Shown here: one piece after another, positions 35,110-44,508 of the stretch
How positions within the stretch are numbered: position 1 is the first letter of the stretch
Layout of the letters: each line of letters begins with the position of its first letter
From: Flavobacterium sp. A45
GTDB lineage: Bacteria > Bacteroidota > Bacteroidia > Flavobacteriales > Flavobacteriaceae
DNA: 64,000 bases
Direction of reading: 5' to 3'
Assembly: GCF_002001005.1 (NCBI RefSeq)
Contig: NZ_MUNX01000099.1
Span: forward strand, 52,696 to 116,695
Made by a program: the position numbers and the translations under genes
Notes under the pieces: model-generated
What the model was told of the DNA's origin: nothing
The model's database searches: none
The model's input: only the letters and a program-made list of their open reading frames with translations

Positions 35110-36836
35110 TAGCTCAACTGCATTGCTGTAATTATGTTTTTAATCTTTTCGTTTAAGATTTCCTCAACTTTGGTAAAATTGGCAACGCTGTCTAATTCTG
35201 TTTTTACGCTGATATAAAATTTAATTTTAGGCTCAGTTCCACTTGGTCTGGCACATATTTTAGAACCATCTTCGGTATAGTAAATCAATACATCCGATTT
35301 TGGCATATCCATAGTTTCTTCTTCGCCTGTAAATAAGTTTTTGGCTATCGATGATTTGTAGTCTTCGACCATTACGACTCTTTGACCATTGATTTCTTTC
35401 AATGGATTTTCGCGTAAGGAAATCATCATCTGATTGATTTCGGCCAATCCTTCCATTCCTTTTTTGGTAATAGAAACCAAATGCTCTTTGTAAAATCCAA
35501 AATCTACATAATATTGTAGTAAGGTGTTGTAAACAGAACTTCCTTTAGCTTTGGCCTGTGCCGCAACTTCGCAAATCAACAAAGTAGCAGCAACAGCATC
35601 TTTATCACGAACAGCATCACCAACCATGTATCCAAAACTTTCTTCTCCACCACCAATAAATTGCAGTTCTGGAAAATCTTTAATCATTTTGGCAATCCAT
35701 TTGAAGCCAGTTAATCCTACTTTGCATTCTACACCATAAGCTGTAGCGAGTTCCATAATCATTGGAGTAGAAACGATGGTAGAACCCACAAATTGTTTTC
35801 CGTTTATCTTGCCAGCTTTTTTCCATTGTTCCAATAGGAAAGCCGTCATCAAAATCATGGTTTGATTTCCGTTCAACAAGATCATTTTGCCTTCGTTGTT
35901 TCGAACAGCAACTCCCAAACGATCACAATCTGGGTCGGTACCTACAACTATATCGGCGTTCAGTTTATCCGCCAAGGCAAGTGCCATTGTCAATGCTTCC
36001 GGCTCTTCTGGGTTTGGTGATTTTACAGTTGGAAAATTTCCATCTGGTTTAGCTTGTTCTGGAACGATGTTCACATTGGTGTAACCTGCCTTTTCCAAAG
36101 TTGCAGGAACAGACATGATTGAAGTTCCGTGCAAAGAAGTGAAAACAATGTTTAAGTTGTCTTTAGCTTCCTTTGGAGTGTTGAAACTTGCATTTTCAAC
36201 AGACGATTTTACAAAAGCTTCATCAATTTCGGTATCTATATATTTAATCAAACTTTCATCTGCCGAAAATTTGATTTCGTTGTAATTTAAATTTTCAATA
36301 ATATCAATAATAGCTCCGTCTTGCGGAGGAACAATTTGTCCACCATCTTCCCAATATACTTTGTAACCGTTGTATTCTGGGGGATTATGTGATGCTGTTA
36401 GTACAATGCCACATTGACAACCTAAATATTTAAGCGCAAAAGACAATTCTGGAGTAGGTCTCAAGTCCGAAAACAAATAAACCTGAATTCCATTTGCAGA
36501 GAAAACATCAGCAACCACTTTGGCCAATGATTGACTGTTATGGCGACAGTCAAAAGCTATAACAGTTTTCAAAGGTTGGTTCGGAAAAGCAATTTTCAAA
36601 TAATCAGAAAGTCCTTGAGTACTTTTCCCAAGGGTATATTTGTTGATTCGGTTGTTTCCAACTCCCATTACACCACGCATACCTCCAGTTCCAAACTCCA
36701 AATTTTTATAAAAACTCTCTTCCAATTCTTTTGGTGAAGTAGTCATTAATTCTTTGATTGCTACATGTGTTTCGTTGTCAAATGTTGGTGTCAACCATTC
36801 GTTTACTGCGTCTAAAATGTTTTGCGGTATATGCAT
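35109..36836 (-). CDS. Phosphoglucomutase / phosphomannomutase family enzyme
   Basis: 575 residues. Four alpha-D-phosphohexomutase domains: active Ser in TASHNPPEYNGYKVYW, metal loop GTDPDCDRLG, sugar loop GGEESFGY, phosphate loop RPSGTEPKIKFY. It interconverts sugar 1- and 6-phosphates. The long form (about 570 residues) is the type also called phosphopentomutase-like PGM in some genomes. First gene before the ABC exporter. Confidence 0.93.
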   Translation of the reverse strand: MHIPQNILDAVNEWLTPTFDNETHVAIKELMTTSPKELEESFYKNLEFGTGGMRGVMGVGNNRINKYTLGKSTQGLSDYLKIAFPNQPLKTVIAFDCRHNSQSLAKVVADVFSANGIQVYLFSDLRPTPELSFALKYLGCQCGIVLTASHNPPEYNGYKVYWEDGGQIVPPQDGAIIDIIENLNYNEIKFSADESLIKYIDTEIDEAFVKSSVENASFNTPKEAKDNLNIVFTSLHGTSIMSVPATLEKAGYTNVNIVPEQAKPDGNFPTVKSPNPEEPEALTMALALADKLNADIVVGTDPDCDRLGVAVRNNEGKMILLNGNQTMILMTAFLLEQWKKAGKINGKQFVGSTIVSTPMIMELATAYGVECKVGLTGFKWIAKMIKDFPELQFIGGGEESFGYMVGDAVRDKDAVAATLLICEVAAQAKAKGSSVYNTLLQYYVDFGFYKEHLVSITKKGMEGLAEINQMMISLRENPLKEINGQRVVMVEDYKSSIAKNLFTGEEETMDMPKSDVLIYYTEDGSKICARPSGTEPKIKFYISVKTELDSVANFTKVEEILNEKIKNIITAMQLS

Positions 36837-36904
36837 TTTATATTTAGTTTATGTTGTTAATCTGCTTTGTCAAATCGAGGAGCTATTTACTTCGTCAGTT
36901 CACT

Positions 36905-36988
36905 TCGTTCGTGTCCTGCTATTCGCTATATCTTTTCTTGTCTAAAGAAATCAAAAAAAAGATGTCGCTACTATCAGGGCTAGACCCG
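36905..36988 (-). repeat. Dispersed structured repeat, copy 4
   Basis: Minus strand: TCTAGCCCTGATAGTAG, CGACATC, T-rich hairpin arm and CAAGAAAAGATATAGCGA, ATAGCAGGACACGAAC. Lies between the glycosyltransferase end and the mutase start. Confidence 0.65.
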
Positions 36989-37053
36989 TAAAGCGAGAAA
37001 TTTAGTTTTTATATTCAATTCAGTAAGTTGTTTTTATAAAGACAAGAAAAAAA

Positions 37054-38010
37054 TTAAAAATTAACCTCAGTCGAAACCTTGTAACGTTCCTCGTTGTTTT
37101 TGGTTCTCAAAATAATTTCTCCCAGAAATCCTGCCAAAAACAATTGTGTTCCCAAAACCATTGTTGTCAATGCAATGAAAAACCAGGGATTGCTTGTAAC
37201 TAAGCTATATTTCATTCCCATATACATATGATATAGTTTTGAAACTCCAATATAACCAGCCAATAAAAATCCAAGAATAAACATAAAAGAACCTATTGCG
37301 CCGAATAAATGCATTGGTCTTTTTCCAAATCGGGAAAGAAACCAAATCGTTATCAAGTCCAAGAAACCATTTATGAAACGTTCCATTCCAAATTTGGTTT
37401 CACCATATTTTCTCGCTTGGTGTTGCACTATTTTTTCTCCAATTTTTCCGAAACCAGCATTTTTGGCCAAAACAGGAATATATCGGTGCATTTCACCAGA
37501 TACTTCAATATTTTTTACCACAACATTTTTGTATGCTTTCAGTCCACAGTTAAAATCATTCAATTCAACTCCAGATGTTTTTCTGGCTGCCCAATTAAAT
37601 AATTTAGAAGGAAGATTTTTGGCTACAACAGAGTCGTAACGTTTCTTTTTCCAACCCGAAACTAAGTCGTATTTTTCTTTGGTAATCATTTCGTACAAAC
37701 CAGGAATCTCGTCCGGACTGTCCTGTAAATCGGCATCCATAGTGATGATTACATCACCTTTTGCCTTAGCAAAACCAGCATGTAAAGCTTGAGATTTTCC
37801 GAAATTTTTCATGAACTGAATCCCTTTTACATTGGGATTCTCATTGGCAAATCCGGATATAATATTCCAGGATTCATCTGTACTTCCGTCATCTAGAAAA
37901 ATGATCTCGTAACTGTAATTGTTAGATTTCATTATCGAAATGATCCAAGTGTACAACTCTTGTAAGGATTCCTCTTCGTTAAGAAGCGGTATAAGTATAG
38001 ATAAATTCAT
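37054..38010 (-). CDS. Family 2 glycosyltransferase, DPM1/GtrB type
   Basis: 318 residues. GT-A domain (1-225) with LIPLLNEEESL, the DDGSTD motif and metal-binding MDADLQDSPDE, then two membrane helices (about 230-255 and 270-300). This layout belongs to polyprenyl-phosphate sugar transferases such as GtrB and ArnC, which load undecaprenyl phosphate for envelope glycan work. The sugar is unknown. The DUF4199 gene is eight bases upstream: one operon. Confidence 0.9.
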   Translation of the reverse strand: MNLSILIPLLNEEESLQELYTWIISIMKSNNYSYEIIFLDDGSTDESWNIISGFANENPNVKGIQFMKNFGKSQALHAGFAKAKGDVIITMDADLQDSPDEIPGLYEMITKEKYDLVSGWKKKRYDSVVAKNLPSKLFNWAARKTSGVELNDFNCGLKAYKNVVVKNIEVSGEMHRYIPVLAKNAGFGKIGEKIVQHQARKYGETKFGMERFINGFLDLITIWFLSRFGKRPMHLFGAIGSFMFILGFLLAGYIGVSKLYHMYMGMKYSLVTSNPWFFIALTTMVLGTQLFLAGFLGEIILRTKNNEERYKVSTEVNF

Positions 38011-38018
38011 TTAAATTT

Positions 38019-38549
38019 TTATTCTTGTGTAGTTTTGCTTTTAAAAAAGGCTGCTAAAATTAACCCTAAAATGGAGTAAAGTGCAAGACTGAAAACTAAT
38101 CCTTTTAGTTGTTCTAAAGTTGAAAAAGGACTGGTTTCTCTCATTTTTGCTAATGCTTCATTTACTGCAGAGGCTGGTGTTCCAAATTTTTGTAACGTTT
38201 CAGCCATATATTTTATAAGGTATTCGCTTATAGTATCTTTTGCCTCTGGGTCAATTACGTTAAATAATAAAATACTGAATAATGTTGAAATTAAAAGAGC
38301 AGCTAAAACGGCAATAAAATAAGTAGTGAATGCATCTTTAAAGGAGAGAAAACCATTAAGATCTTTTTTTGTTTTTACAAGTAAAAAAATACCAATAACC
38401 AAGTAAATAACAAATGTTGATGCTCCTATCCAGCCAGAAACAAATAATTTCAAGTCAATTGTATACATCGTAGCTGTAATTAATGCTAAAATAACACCTA
38501 AGGTAATTCCGTAAGTAATCCCGTTCTTTTTAATGGCTTCATTAATCAT
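38019..38549 (-). CDS. DUF4199 membrane protein
   Basis: 176 residues with four predicted membrane helices (about 12-32, 37-57, 73-98, 145-168). Fits DUF4199, a Bacteroidota membrane family of unknown function. Conserved next to a GT2 gene in this layout; a joint envelope role is inference. Confidence 0.8.
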   Translation of the reverse strand: MINEAIKKNGITYGITLGVILALITATMYTIDLKLFVSGWIGASTFVIYLVIGIFLLVKTKKDLNGFLSFKDAFTTYFIAVLAALLISTLFSILLFNVIDPEAKDTISEYLIKYMAETLQKFGTPASAVNEALAKMRETSPFSTLEQLKGLVFSLALYSILGLILAAFFKSKTTQE

Positions 38550-38651
38550 ATTTCTATATGTTTTAAAATTAATTCACAAATATAACAATTCCCAATATAA
38601 TGGCGTGTAAAAAATGATTTTTAAGTCTATATAAAAAAAGTTGAACAAAGG

Positions 38652-38681
38652 TTTGTATATTGAAAAATAAGTGTAAATTTG
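38652..38681 (+). promoter_or_regulatory. Promoter of rpmE2
   Basis: TTTG (38652-38655), 18 bases, TAAATTTG (38674-38681). The leader would be about 100 bases, long enough for control of the ribosomal protein transcript, but no known L31 leader motif was recognised. Confidence 0.6.
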
Positions 38682-38790
38682 CAAACTCAAAATAATATTG
38701 TAAAACAAAAAGTTATAGCGTGTTTATACCTTTTCTGTTAGAAGAAAAGCTTCAAGACAAGTTATGATTAACAAATAAAAAAGATTCAAG

Positions 38791-39042
38791 ATGAAAAAAG
38801 GTGTACACCCAGAAAACTACAGATTAGTTGCTTTTAAAGACATGTCAAATGAAGATGTTTTTATCACTAAATCTACTGCTGATACTAAAGAAACTATTAT
38901 ACACGAAGGTGTTGAATATCCAGTTGTAAAAATGGAGATTTCTAGAACTTCTCACCCTTTTTACACAGGTAAATCTAAACTTATTGATACTGCAGGACGT
39001 ATTGATAAATTCAAAACTAAATACGCTAAACACGTTAAATAA
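38791..39042 (+). CDS. rpmE2: Type B 50S ribosomal protein L31
   Basis: 83 residues, type B length, without the CxxC zinc motif of type A L31 (C-minus form). Begins [40 protein letters not shown] is the family signature. Part of the large subunit near the central protuberance. Own promoter and terminator. Confidence 0.96.
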   Translation: MKKGVHPENYRLVAFKDMSNEDVFITKSTADTKETIIHEGVEYPVVKMEISRTSHPFYTGKSKLIDTAGRIDKFKTKYAKHVK

Positions 39043-39066
39043 TTTTAACTTGTTTTCAAATACACT

Positions 39067-39097
39067 AAAGCCTCGCATTTTGCGGGGCTTTTTTTAT
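39067..39097 (+). terminator. Terminator after rpmE2
   Basis: AAAGCCTCGCA, TTT, TGCGGGGCTTT then T-run; stem of about 10 bp with one wobble. Confidence 0.85.
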
Positions 39098-39162
39098 GGA
39101 AATTTGTCTCGTATTCTTTTCGTATGGGATTCCTTACTCCTCTAAACATTTAAAAATAGTTG

Positions 39163-39170
39163 TAACTTTG
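39163..39170 (+). promoter_or_regulatory. -7 box before GlmU-like gene
   Basis: TAACTTTG, followed by C, 43 bases before the start; fits TAnnTTTG. No TTG at the -33 spacing. Confidence 0.45.
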
Positions 39171-39213
39171 CGGTGATAACCAAATCACATTTTAACAATT
39201 TACAATTTAATTT

Positions 39214-40389
39214 ATGAACTACATACTTTTTGACGGTCCCGCTCGAAATGCTTTGTTGCCCTTTACTTTTACACGTCCTGTTGCCGATATTCTTGTTGGT
39301 ATTATGACAATTCGCCAAAAATGGGAAGCATATTTGGGGTCTACCACGACAACAGTAACTGAGGAATATTTATCAGAGAAATTTCCAATGGTAGAGTTGG
39401 AGGAAAATGTAATGATTAATGCTTCTTTTTTGCCAAATACTGTTTTGGCGGAAATGGTTAGTAATCTTAGAGCTAACCAAGCTATTTTTAAAGGGGATGA
39501 TGTTATTGCTTTTTATACAAATGACGAACAGGAATCAGTAGATTTTGATACTTATGAGATTCTGGAATACAATGATGATTGTATCACTATTGAGAATACG
39601 TGGGATATTTTTTCCAAAAATGATATTGCAATTCGTGAAGATTTTGAGTTTTTGACAGAAGACAGAAAATCACAGCCGATACCAAAAAGTGTAAATGTAA
39701 TTGCACCTGAAAATATTTTTATTGAAGAAGGAGCCAAATTGGAGTTTGTTACCCTGAATGCTTCAAGTGGGCCTATATATATAGGTAAAGATTCTGAAAT
39801 AATGGAAGGGTCTATCATTCGCGGACCATTTGCTTTATGCGAAAATGCGCAGGTAAAAATGGGAGCTAAAGTTTATGGTGCAACAACCGTTGGTCCTTAT
39901 TCCAGAATTGGTGGTGAGGTTAAAAACTCAGTGCTTTTTGCATATTCTAATAAAGGACATGATGGATTTCTTGGAGATTCGGTCTTGGGGGAATGGTGTA
40001 ATATTGGTGCCGACAGTAATAATTCTAATTTGAAAAATAATTATGAAGAAGTAAAATTGTGGAGCTATGAAACCGAAGGTTTTGCCAAAACAGGTCTTCA
40101 ATTTTGTGGATTAATGATGGGGGATCATAGTAAATGCGGAATCAATACCATGTTCAATACAGGAACGGTGGTAGGAGTGAGTGCCAATATTTTTGGAAGT
40201 GGTTTTCCACGCAACTTTGTTCCAAGTTTCTCTTGGGGAGGAGCAGCAGGATTTGCCACTTATGTGACCAAGAAAGCTTTTGAAACGGCAAGATTAGTTA
40301 TGAGCCGCAGAAATATAGAGTTTGATGAGAAAGAAGCGGCTATTTTGGAGCATATTTTTGAGGAGTCAAAAAAATGGAGAAAAGAATAG
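39214..40389 (+). CDS. GlmU-like sugar nucleotidyltransferase / acetyltransferase (Bacteroidota type)
   Basis: 391 residues. An N-terminal nucleotidyltransferase-like part (about 1-180, FDGPARNALLPFTFTRPVADI) and a C-terminal left-handed beta-helix of hexapeptide repeats (about 185-370: GPIYIGKDSEIMEGSIIRGPFALCENAQVKMGAKVYG). It fits the alternative GlmU family of Bacteroidota, thought to make UDP-GlcNAc, the MurA substrate. Order of domains and length agree; activity not proven for this lineage. Confidence 0.85.
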   Translation: MNYILFDGPARNALLPFTFTRPVADILVGIMTIRQKWEAYLGSTTTTVTEEYLSEKFPMVELEENVMINASFLPNTVLAEMVSNLRANQAIFKGDDVIAFYTNDEQESVDFDTYEILEYNDDCITIENTWDIFSKNDIAIREDFEFLTEDRKSQPIPKSVNVIAPENIFIEEGAKLEFVTLNASSGPIYIGKDSEIMEGSIIRGPFALCENAQVKMGAKVYGATTVGPYSRIGGEVKNSVLFAYSNKGHDGFLGDSVLGEWCNIGADSNNSNLKNNYEEVKLWSYETEGFAKTGLQFCGLMMGDHSKCGINTMFNTGTVVGVSANIFGSGFPRNFVPSFSWGGAAGFATYVTKKAFETARLVMSRRNIEFDEKEAAILEHIFEESKKWRKE

Positions 40390-40433
40390 CTCTGGGATAG
40401 TTAAAATTTTAGACTTCTAGAATTTTTTATGGA

Positions 40434-40477
40434 TTCGATAATTTGTATAAACTACTATGCAAATTATCGAATTTTTA
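40434..40477 (+). terminator. Terminator after GlmU-like gene
   Basis: TTCGATAATTTG and CAAATTATCGAA, perfect 12-bp stem with a 14-base loop, then T5. Confidence 0.8.
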
Positions 40478-40517
40478 GTTTTAATAAAAATCTAAGAAGT
40501 CTATGAATCTAATTGTG

Positions 40518-40547
40518 TTGTCCAATTATTTAATTAATCTATCTTTG
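40518..40547 (+). promoter_or_regulatory. Promoter of ABC-F gene
   Basis: TTG (40518-40520), 19 bases, TATCTTTG (40540-40547). Exact consensus; leader about 60 bases, mostly TCTAA repeats. Confidence 0.7.
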
Positions 40548-40570
40548 CACCTTCAAAAAATAACGGCTAG

Positions 40571-40612
40571 GGGATCTAATAATCTAAGTAGTCTAATAAT
40601 CTAAAAATCTAA
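40571..40612. repeat. TCTAATAA-type repeats in ABC-F leader
   Basis: Five units of the form ATCTAA or GTCTAA spaced by 2-5 bases run right up to the ATG. Similar tracts lie before the DUF493 and murA genes. Confidence 0.6.
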
Positions 40613-42247
40613 ATGATTACAATTAACGATATTTCGGTTCAATTTGGAGGTACCACACTTTTTAGTGATGTTTCTTTTGCAATAAATGAAAATGATAAAA
40701 TTGCCCTTATGGGTAAAAATGGCGCTGGTAAATCAACGCTATTAAAGATTATTGCAGGACAAGGCAAACCTTCTACTGGAAATGTTTCTGTGCCAAAAGA
40801 AGCTGTTGTTGCTTATTTACCACAGCATTTATTGACCACCGATGGCGCTACGGTAATGGAAGAAGCATCTAAAGCTTTTGGTGAAATCTTCAGTATGAAA
40901 TCCGAAATAGATGAAATTAATGAGCAATTGACTATTCGTACCGATTATGAAAGTGATGCGTATATGAAATTGATCGAAAGAGTTTCTGATTTAAGCGAAA
41001 AATATTATGCCATTGAGGAGGTAAATTATGAAGCTGAAGTAGAGAAAATTTTAATGGGTCTTGGTTTTGTTCGTGAAGATTTTACACGCCAAACTTCAGA
41101 GTTTTCCGGAGGTTGGAGAATGCGAATCGAATTGGCTAAAATACTTTTACAAAAACCCGATTTAATTTTGCTGGATGAGCCTACCAATCACATGGATATT
41201 GAAAGTATTCAATGGTTAGAAGATTTCTTGATCAATTCGGCTAAAGCGGTTGTGGTTATTTCGCACGATAGAGCTTTTGTAGATAATATTACAAATCGAA
41301 CTATTGAAGTGACAATGGGACGTATTTATGATTACAAAGCAAAGTATACTCATTATTTAGAGTTGAGAAAAGACCGTCGTCTGCATCAGCAAAAAGCGTA
41401 TGATGAGCAACAAAAAATGATTGCAGATAACCGAGCTTTTATTGATCGATTCAAAGGGACATTTTCTAAAACTGATGCGGTTCAGTCTCGAGTTAAAATG
41501 CTTGAAAAATTAGTTATTGTTCAGGTTGATGAAGTAGATACTTCGGCATTGAAATTAAAATTTCCTCCTGCAGCTCGTTCTGGACAATATCCTGTTATTG
41601 TAAAAGATATGTCTAAATCCTATGGAGATCACGTGGTTTTCAAAGATGCTAATATTGTTATTGAGAGAGGGCAAAAAGTAGCTTTTGTTGGGAAAAATGG
41701 AGAAGGAAAGTCAACAATGATCAAGGCTATCATGAAGGAATTTGCTCCTGACAGCGGTTCGGTAGAAATTGGGCATAATTCTCAAATTGGGTATTTTGCT
41801 CAAAATCAAGCGGCCTTATTGGATGAAAATGCAACTATTTTTGAAACCATAGACGATATTGCGGTTGGTGATGTAAGAACGCAAATAAAAAATATCCTTG
41901 GAGCTTTCATGTTTCATGGAGATGATATTACTAAGAAAGTTAAAGTGCTTTCTGGAGGTGAAAAAACACGTTTGGCAATGATTAAATTATTGTTGGAGCC
42001 AGTGAATTTGTTAATTCTGGATGAGCCTTCAAATCACTTGGATATGAAAACCAAAGATATTATCAAGGATGCTTTGCGTGATTTTGACGGGACTTTAATT
42101 TTAGTTTCTCACGATCGTGATTTCCTTGACGGATTGGCTACAAAAGTTTTCGAATTTGGTAACAAACGTGTTGTAGAACATTTTGAAGATATTACCGGTT
42201 TCTTGGCTCACAAGAAAATGGATAGTATGAAAGAAATTGAAAAGTAA
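40613..42247 (+). CDS. ABC-F family ATPase (ribosome-associated)
   Basis: 544 residues, two ATPase domains without membrane parts: Walker A GKNGAGKST and GKNGEGKST, signatures FSGGWRMR and LSGGEKTR, Walker B LILLDEPTNHMD and LLILDEPSNHLD, linker (about 245-320) rich in charged helices. ABC-F proteins such as EttA or YbiT act on the ribosome E site to relieve stalls. The exact subgroup is not fixed here. A terminator follows. Confidence 0.93.
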   Translation: MITINDISVQFGGTTLFSDVSFAINENDKIALMGKNGAGKSTLLKIIAGQGKPSTGNVSVPKEAVVAYLPQHLLTTDGATVMEEASKAFGEIFSMKSEIDEINEQLTIRTDYESDAYMKLIERVSDLSEKYYAIEEVNYEAEVEKILMGLGFVREDFTRQTSEFSGGWRMRIELAKILLQKPDLILLDEPTNHMDIESIQWLEDFLINSAKAVVVISHDRAFVDNITNRTIEVTMGRIYDYKAKYTHYLELRKDRRLHQQKAYDEQQKMIADNRAFIDRFKGTFSKTDAVQSRVKMLEKLVIVQVDEVDTSALKLKFPPAARSGQYPVIVKDMSKSYGDHVVFKDANIVIERGQKVAFVGKNGEGKSTMIKAIMKEFAPDSGSVEIGHNSQIGYFAQNQAALLDENATIFETIDDIAVGDVRTQIKNILGAFMFHGDDITKKVKVLSGGEKTRLAMIKLLLEPVNLLILDEPSNHLDMKTKDIIKDALRDFDGTLILVSHDRDFLDGLATKVFEFGNKRVVEHFEDITGFLAHKKMDSMKEIEK

Positions 42248-42270
42248 ATTTTAAATTTCTTATTAAAACG

Positions 42271-42306
42271 AAAAAAGTAGGAGAAATTAAACTCCTGCTT
42301 TTTTTT
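42271..42306. terminator. Terminator, ABC-F / GNAT convergent
   Basis: AAAAAAGTAGGAG, loop, CTCCTGCTTTTTT: one wobble pair. A- and T-runs on both sides allow use from both strands. Confidence 0.8.
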
Positions 42307-42323
42307 GTTTTAAATGAATGTTT

Positions 42324-42626
42324 TTATATGCGTATTCCAGGTGGAAGCAATTCTTTGTAGATTGGATTTTTTTTAAAGAAAGTAACAATTTTAGGAAGAA
42401 TAGGAACTACTTTTAATTTTTTTTCAATAGCAGTTTCCATGATGTTCTTTAGGAAATTAGAAAGGAGCTCCTCGTCATTATAGCCCTCAGGAGTGTTTAT
42501 TTTGGTCAAAAATATTTTTTTCTCCTGAAAAGAATATTCAACAGAAACAATTCCAGTTTCAACTTTTGTTTCAAATTGTCGAGCAAAAGCATTGTCTTTA
42601 ATCTCTAATTTTATGATAGTTTCCAT
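42324..42626 (-). CDS. Small GNAT-fold N-acetyltransferase-like protein
   Basis: 100 residues. Resembles the short YjdJ-type GNAT group: FSFQEKKIFLTKINTPEGY-like strand pair, then a helix (DEELLSNFLKNIMETAIEKK) and the closing motif LKVVPILPKIVTFFKKNPIYKELL. Such minimal domains may bind acetyl-CoA; activity uncertain. It has its own consensus promoter and a leader of about 150 bases. Confidence 0.75.
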   Translation of the reverse strand: METIIKLEIKDNAFARQFETKVETGIVSVEYSFQEKKIFLTKINTPEGYNDEELLSNFLKNIMETAIEKKLKVVPILPKIVTFFKKNPIYKELLPPGIRI

Positions 42627-42992
42627 TTTTTTGGTTGTATTGATGCAAATGATGAGCTGTTTTGTGTTTTAAGTAGTGTATAAGGTGTTAAAATTATTCT
42701 TTAATAAGTTTTATCTTTTAAAAGGTGCTTTTAAATTATTGTTGAAATAATTTGAAAGTGTCGAATTTGCTACATAATGTGCAAAGGTAATGATTTGATA
42801 ATCAGATACAAATGTTTTTTGGATTAACTTGCAAAACTGAATTTTCAAAAAGCTTGGATTAGTGACTGTGAATTGTTTTTAGATCTTGTTTTAAATTTGA
42901 AATAGATGTTCAAGTAGGCTGTAAATGGGAATAAAATAATTAATTTTAAAACGGTGTATTATAATAATTGTGCAGTTAATATTTAATTAGTT
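42627..42992. other. Divergent intergenic region, GNAT / hydrolase
   Basis: 366 AT-rich bases. Holds the GNAT promoter (42782-42812) and, near 42960, AT-rich DNA ahead of the hydrolase start. No ORF or stable hairpin seen. Confidence 0.45.
42782..42812 (-). promoter_or_regulatory. Promoter of GNAT gene
   Basis: Minus strand: TTTG (42809-42812), 19 bases, TACCTTTG (42782-42789), followed by C. Consensus match; leader about 150 bases. Confidence 0.65.
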
Positions 42993-43667
42993 ATGAATAA
43001 AATTCCAGTTTATTTTATGCCAGGTTTGGCGGCTAGCGTTTCTATTTTTGAAAGGATAAAGCTTCCTGAGTTAGAATTTGAAATGTTTTTTTTGGAATGG
43101 GAAATTCCATTGGAAAAAGAATCTTTGCAAGATTATGCCAGACGGATGACAGAAAAGATTAAACATGAAAATCCGGTTTTGATAGGAGTTTCTTTTGGAG
43201 GTATTTTGGTTCAGGAAATGGTACGTTTTATTGAGGTGCGTAAAGTTATAATTATTTCCAGCGTAAAAAGTAATTTGGAGTTCCCTAAAAGAATGATGGT
43301 AGCCAAAAGTACGAAAGCTTATAAACTAATACCAATAAGTTTAGTTCAAAATATAGAAAGTCTGGCTAAATTTTCTTTTGGAAAAAAAGTAAATGAAAGA
43401 CTTAAGTTGTATGAAAAATTTCTTTCGGTGCGAGATAAACGATATTTGGATTGGGCAATTGAGCAAGTTGTTTTGTGGGATAGAACGGTTGCGGATCAAA
43501 ATGTTATACATATTCACGGAGATGCAGACGACGTTTTTCCAATTAAAAACATTTCTAATTGCTTAATTGTCAAAGGAGGTACTCACGTGATGATTTTGAT
43601 GAAATGCAAATGGTTGAATGAAAATTTGCCTAAAATTATTCTAGATCAATATTATGATGGCAAATAA
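42993..43667 (+). CDS. Alpha/beta hydrolase
   Basis: 224 residues, cytosolic. Nucleophile elbow GVSFGG (Ser about 68), Asp of HGDADDVFP and His of KGGTHVMIL form a probable triad. Early PVYFMPGLAASVSIFERI gives the oxyanion region. Substrate unknown; short members of this type are often annotated as hypothetical esterases. Confidence 0.8.
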   Translation: MNKIPVYFMPGLAASVSIFERIKLPELEFEMFFLEWEIPLEKESLQDYARRMTEKIKHENPVLIGVSFGGILVQEMVRFIEVRKVIIISSVKSNLEFPKRMMVAKSTKAYKLIPISLVQNIESLAKFSFGKKVNERLKLYEKFLSVRDKRYLDWAIEQVVLWDRTVADQNVIHIHGDADDVFPIKNISNCLIVKGGTHVMILMKCKWLNENLPKIILDQYYDGK

Positions 43668-43705
43668 TTATAACCTAACTACAGTAAGCCATGTTGGAAA
43701 AGCAA

Positions 43706-44401
43706 TTAATTAGTGGTAAAGCTTTTTTTGCTGGATAATGATTTCATGAGATTTTCATTAATGTCTTTGCTGAAGTAATTGTAGCTGGTAATTATGGCTT
43801 CTTTAATTGGAGTCTTTATTTTTGTTTTACTTTCAAAATGCTTGATGTTTACGACATTTTTATTTTCATCAACAAAAATCGAGGTTGGAAAGCCTAAAGT
43901 ATGCTTGATGGTTGCGACAATATGGGAGTCCTTGGCGTAATATTCATTAGCGTAGCATACCTTAATGTTGTCACTAAACTTGTAAGCGATATTTTTTAAA
44001 TCATTTTTTTTATCCCAAAACACTACTATAATCTGCATGTCATCGCGATGTTCTTTGGCTAGTATGTTCAAAGCGGGAATCTCCCCCTTTGGGATAACAA
44101 GCCATGAAGCATAGGTGATAATGAAAATAGGTTTGGAGATTCGGTTAATTTTTACGTTTTTTTCTTTGTAAACTTTCAAGCTGAAATCATCAAATTTTGT
44201 TCCGATGAGTTTGGTTTTTACTAAGGAATCAAAAAGGTTTTTACCTTCTTCAATATTTCTTTTTTCGTAAGCTATATTGCTTGCTCTTTTATAAGGATTA
44301 ATGTTTTCTTTTATGGCATCAGTTAGGTACATAATTGTATCTTGGCAATAAGATGCCGTGAAGGATAATGATAAAATTAGTGTAAGTAAAAATCTACGCA
44401 T
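43706..44401 (-). CDS. TlpA/thioredoxin-like periplasmic protein lacking CxxC
   Basis: 231 residues. Signal peptide (RRFLLTLILSLSFTASYCQ) and a thioredoxin fold from about residue 65. The segment that should hold the redox motif reads TYASWLVIPKGEIPALN: the surroundings are TlpA-like (W at 100, KGEIPALN), but both motif cysteines (101, 104) are Leu and Pro. The cis-Pro loop GFPTSIFVDEN is kept. So it cannot do dithiol exchange and probably acts as a binding or scaffold domain, or binds a ligand. It stands alone on the minus strand. Confidence 0.75.
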   Translation of the reverse strand: MRRFLLTLILSLSFTASYCQDTIMYLTDAIKENINPYKRASNIAYEKRNIEEGKNLFDSLVKTKLIGTKFDDFSLKVYKEKNVKINRISKPIFIITYASWLVIPKGEIPALNILAKEHRDDMQIIVVFWDKKNDLKNIAYKFSDNIKVCYANEYYAKDSHIVATIKHTLGFPTSIFVDENKNVVNIKHFESKTKIKTPIKEAIITSYNYFSKDINENLMKSLSSKKSFTTN

Positions 44402-44508
44402 AAATCATTAATTATAAAACGATTAGCTAAAGTATTTGGTTTGTATTTAATAATGTAAAAATAACGTTGAATAGCATATTAATCCGATGTAATACTTATG
44501 GCGTAAAT

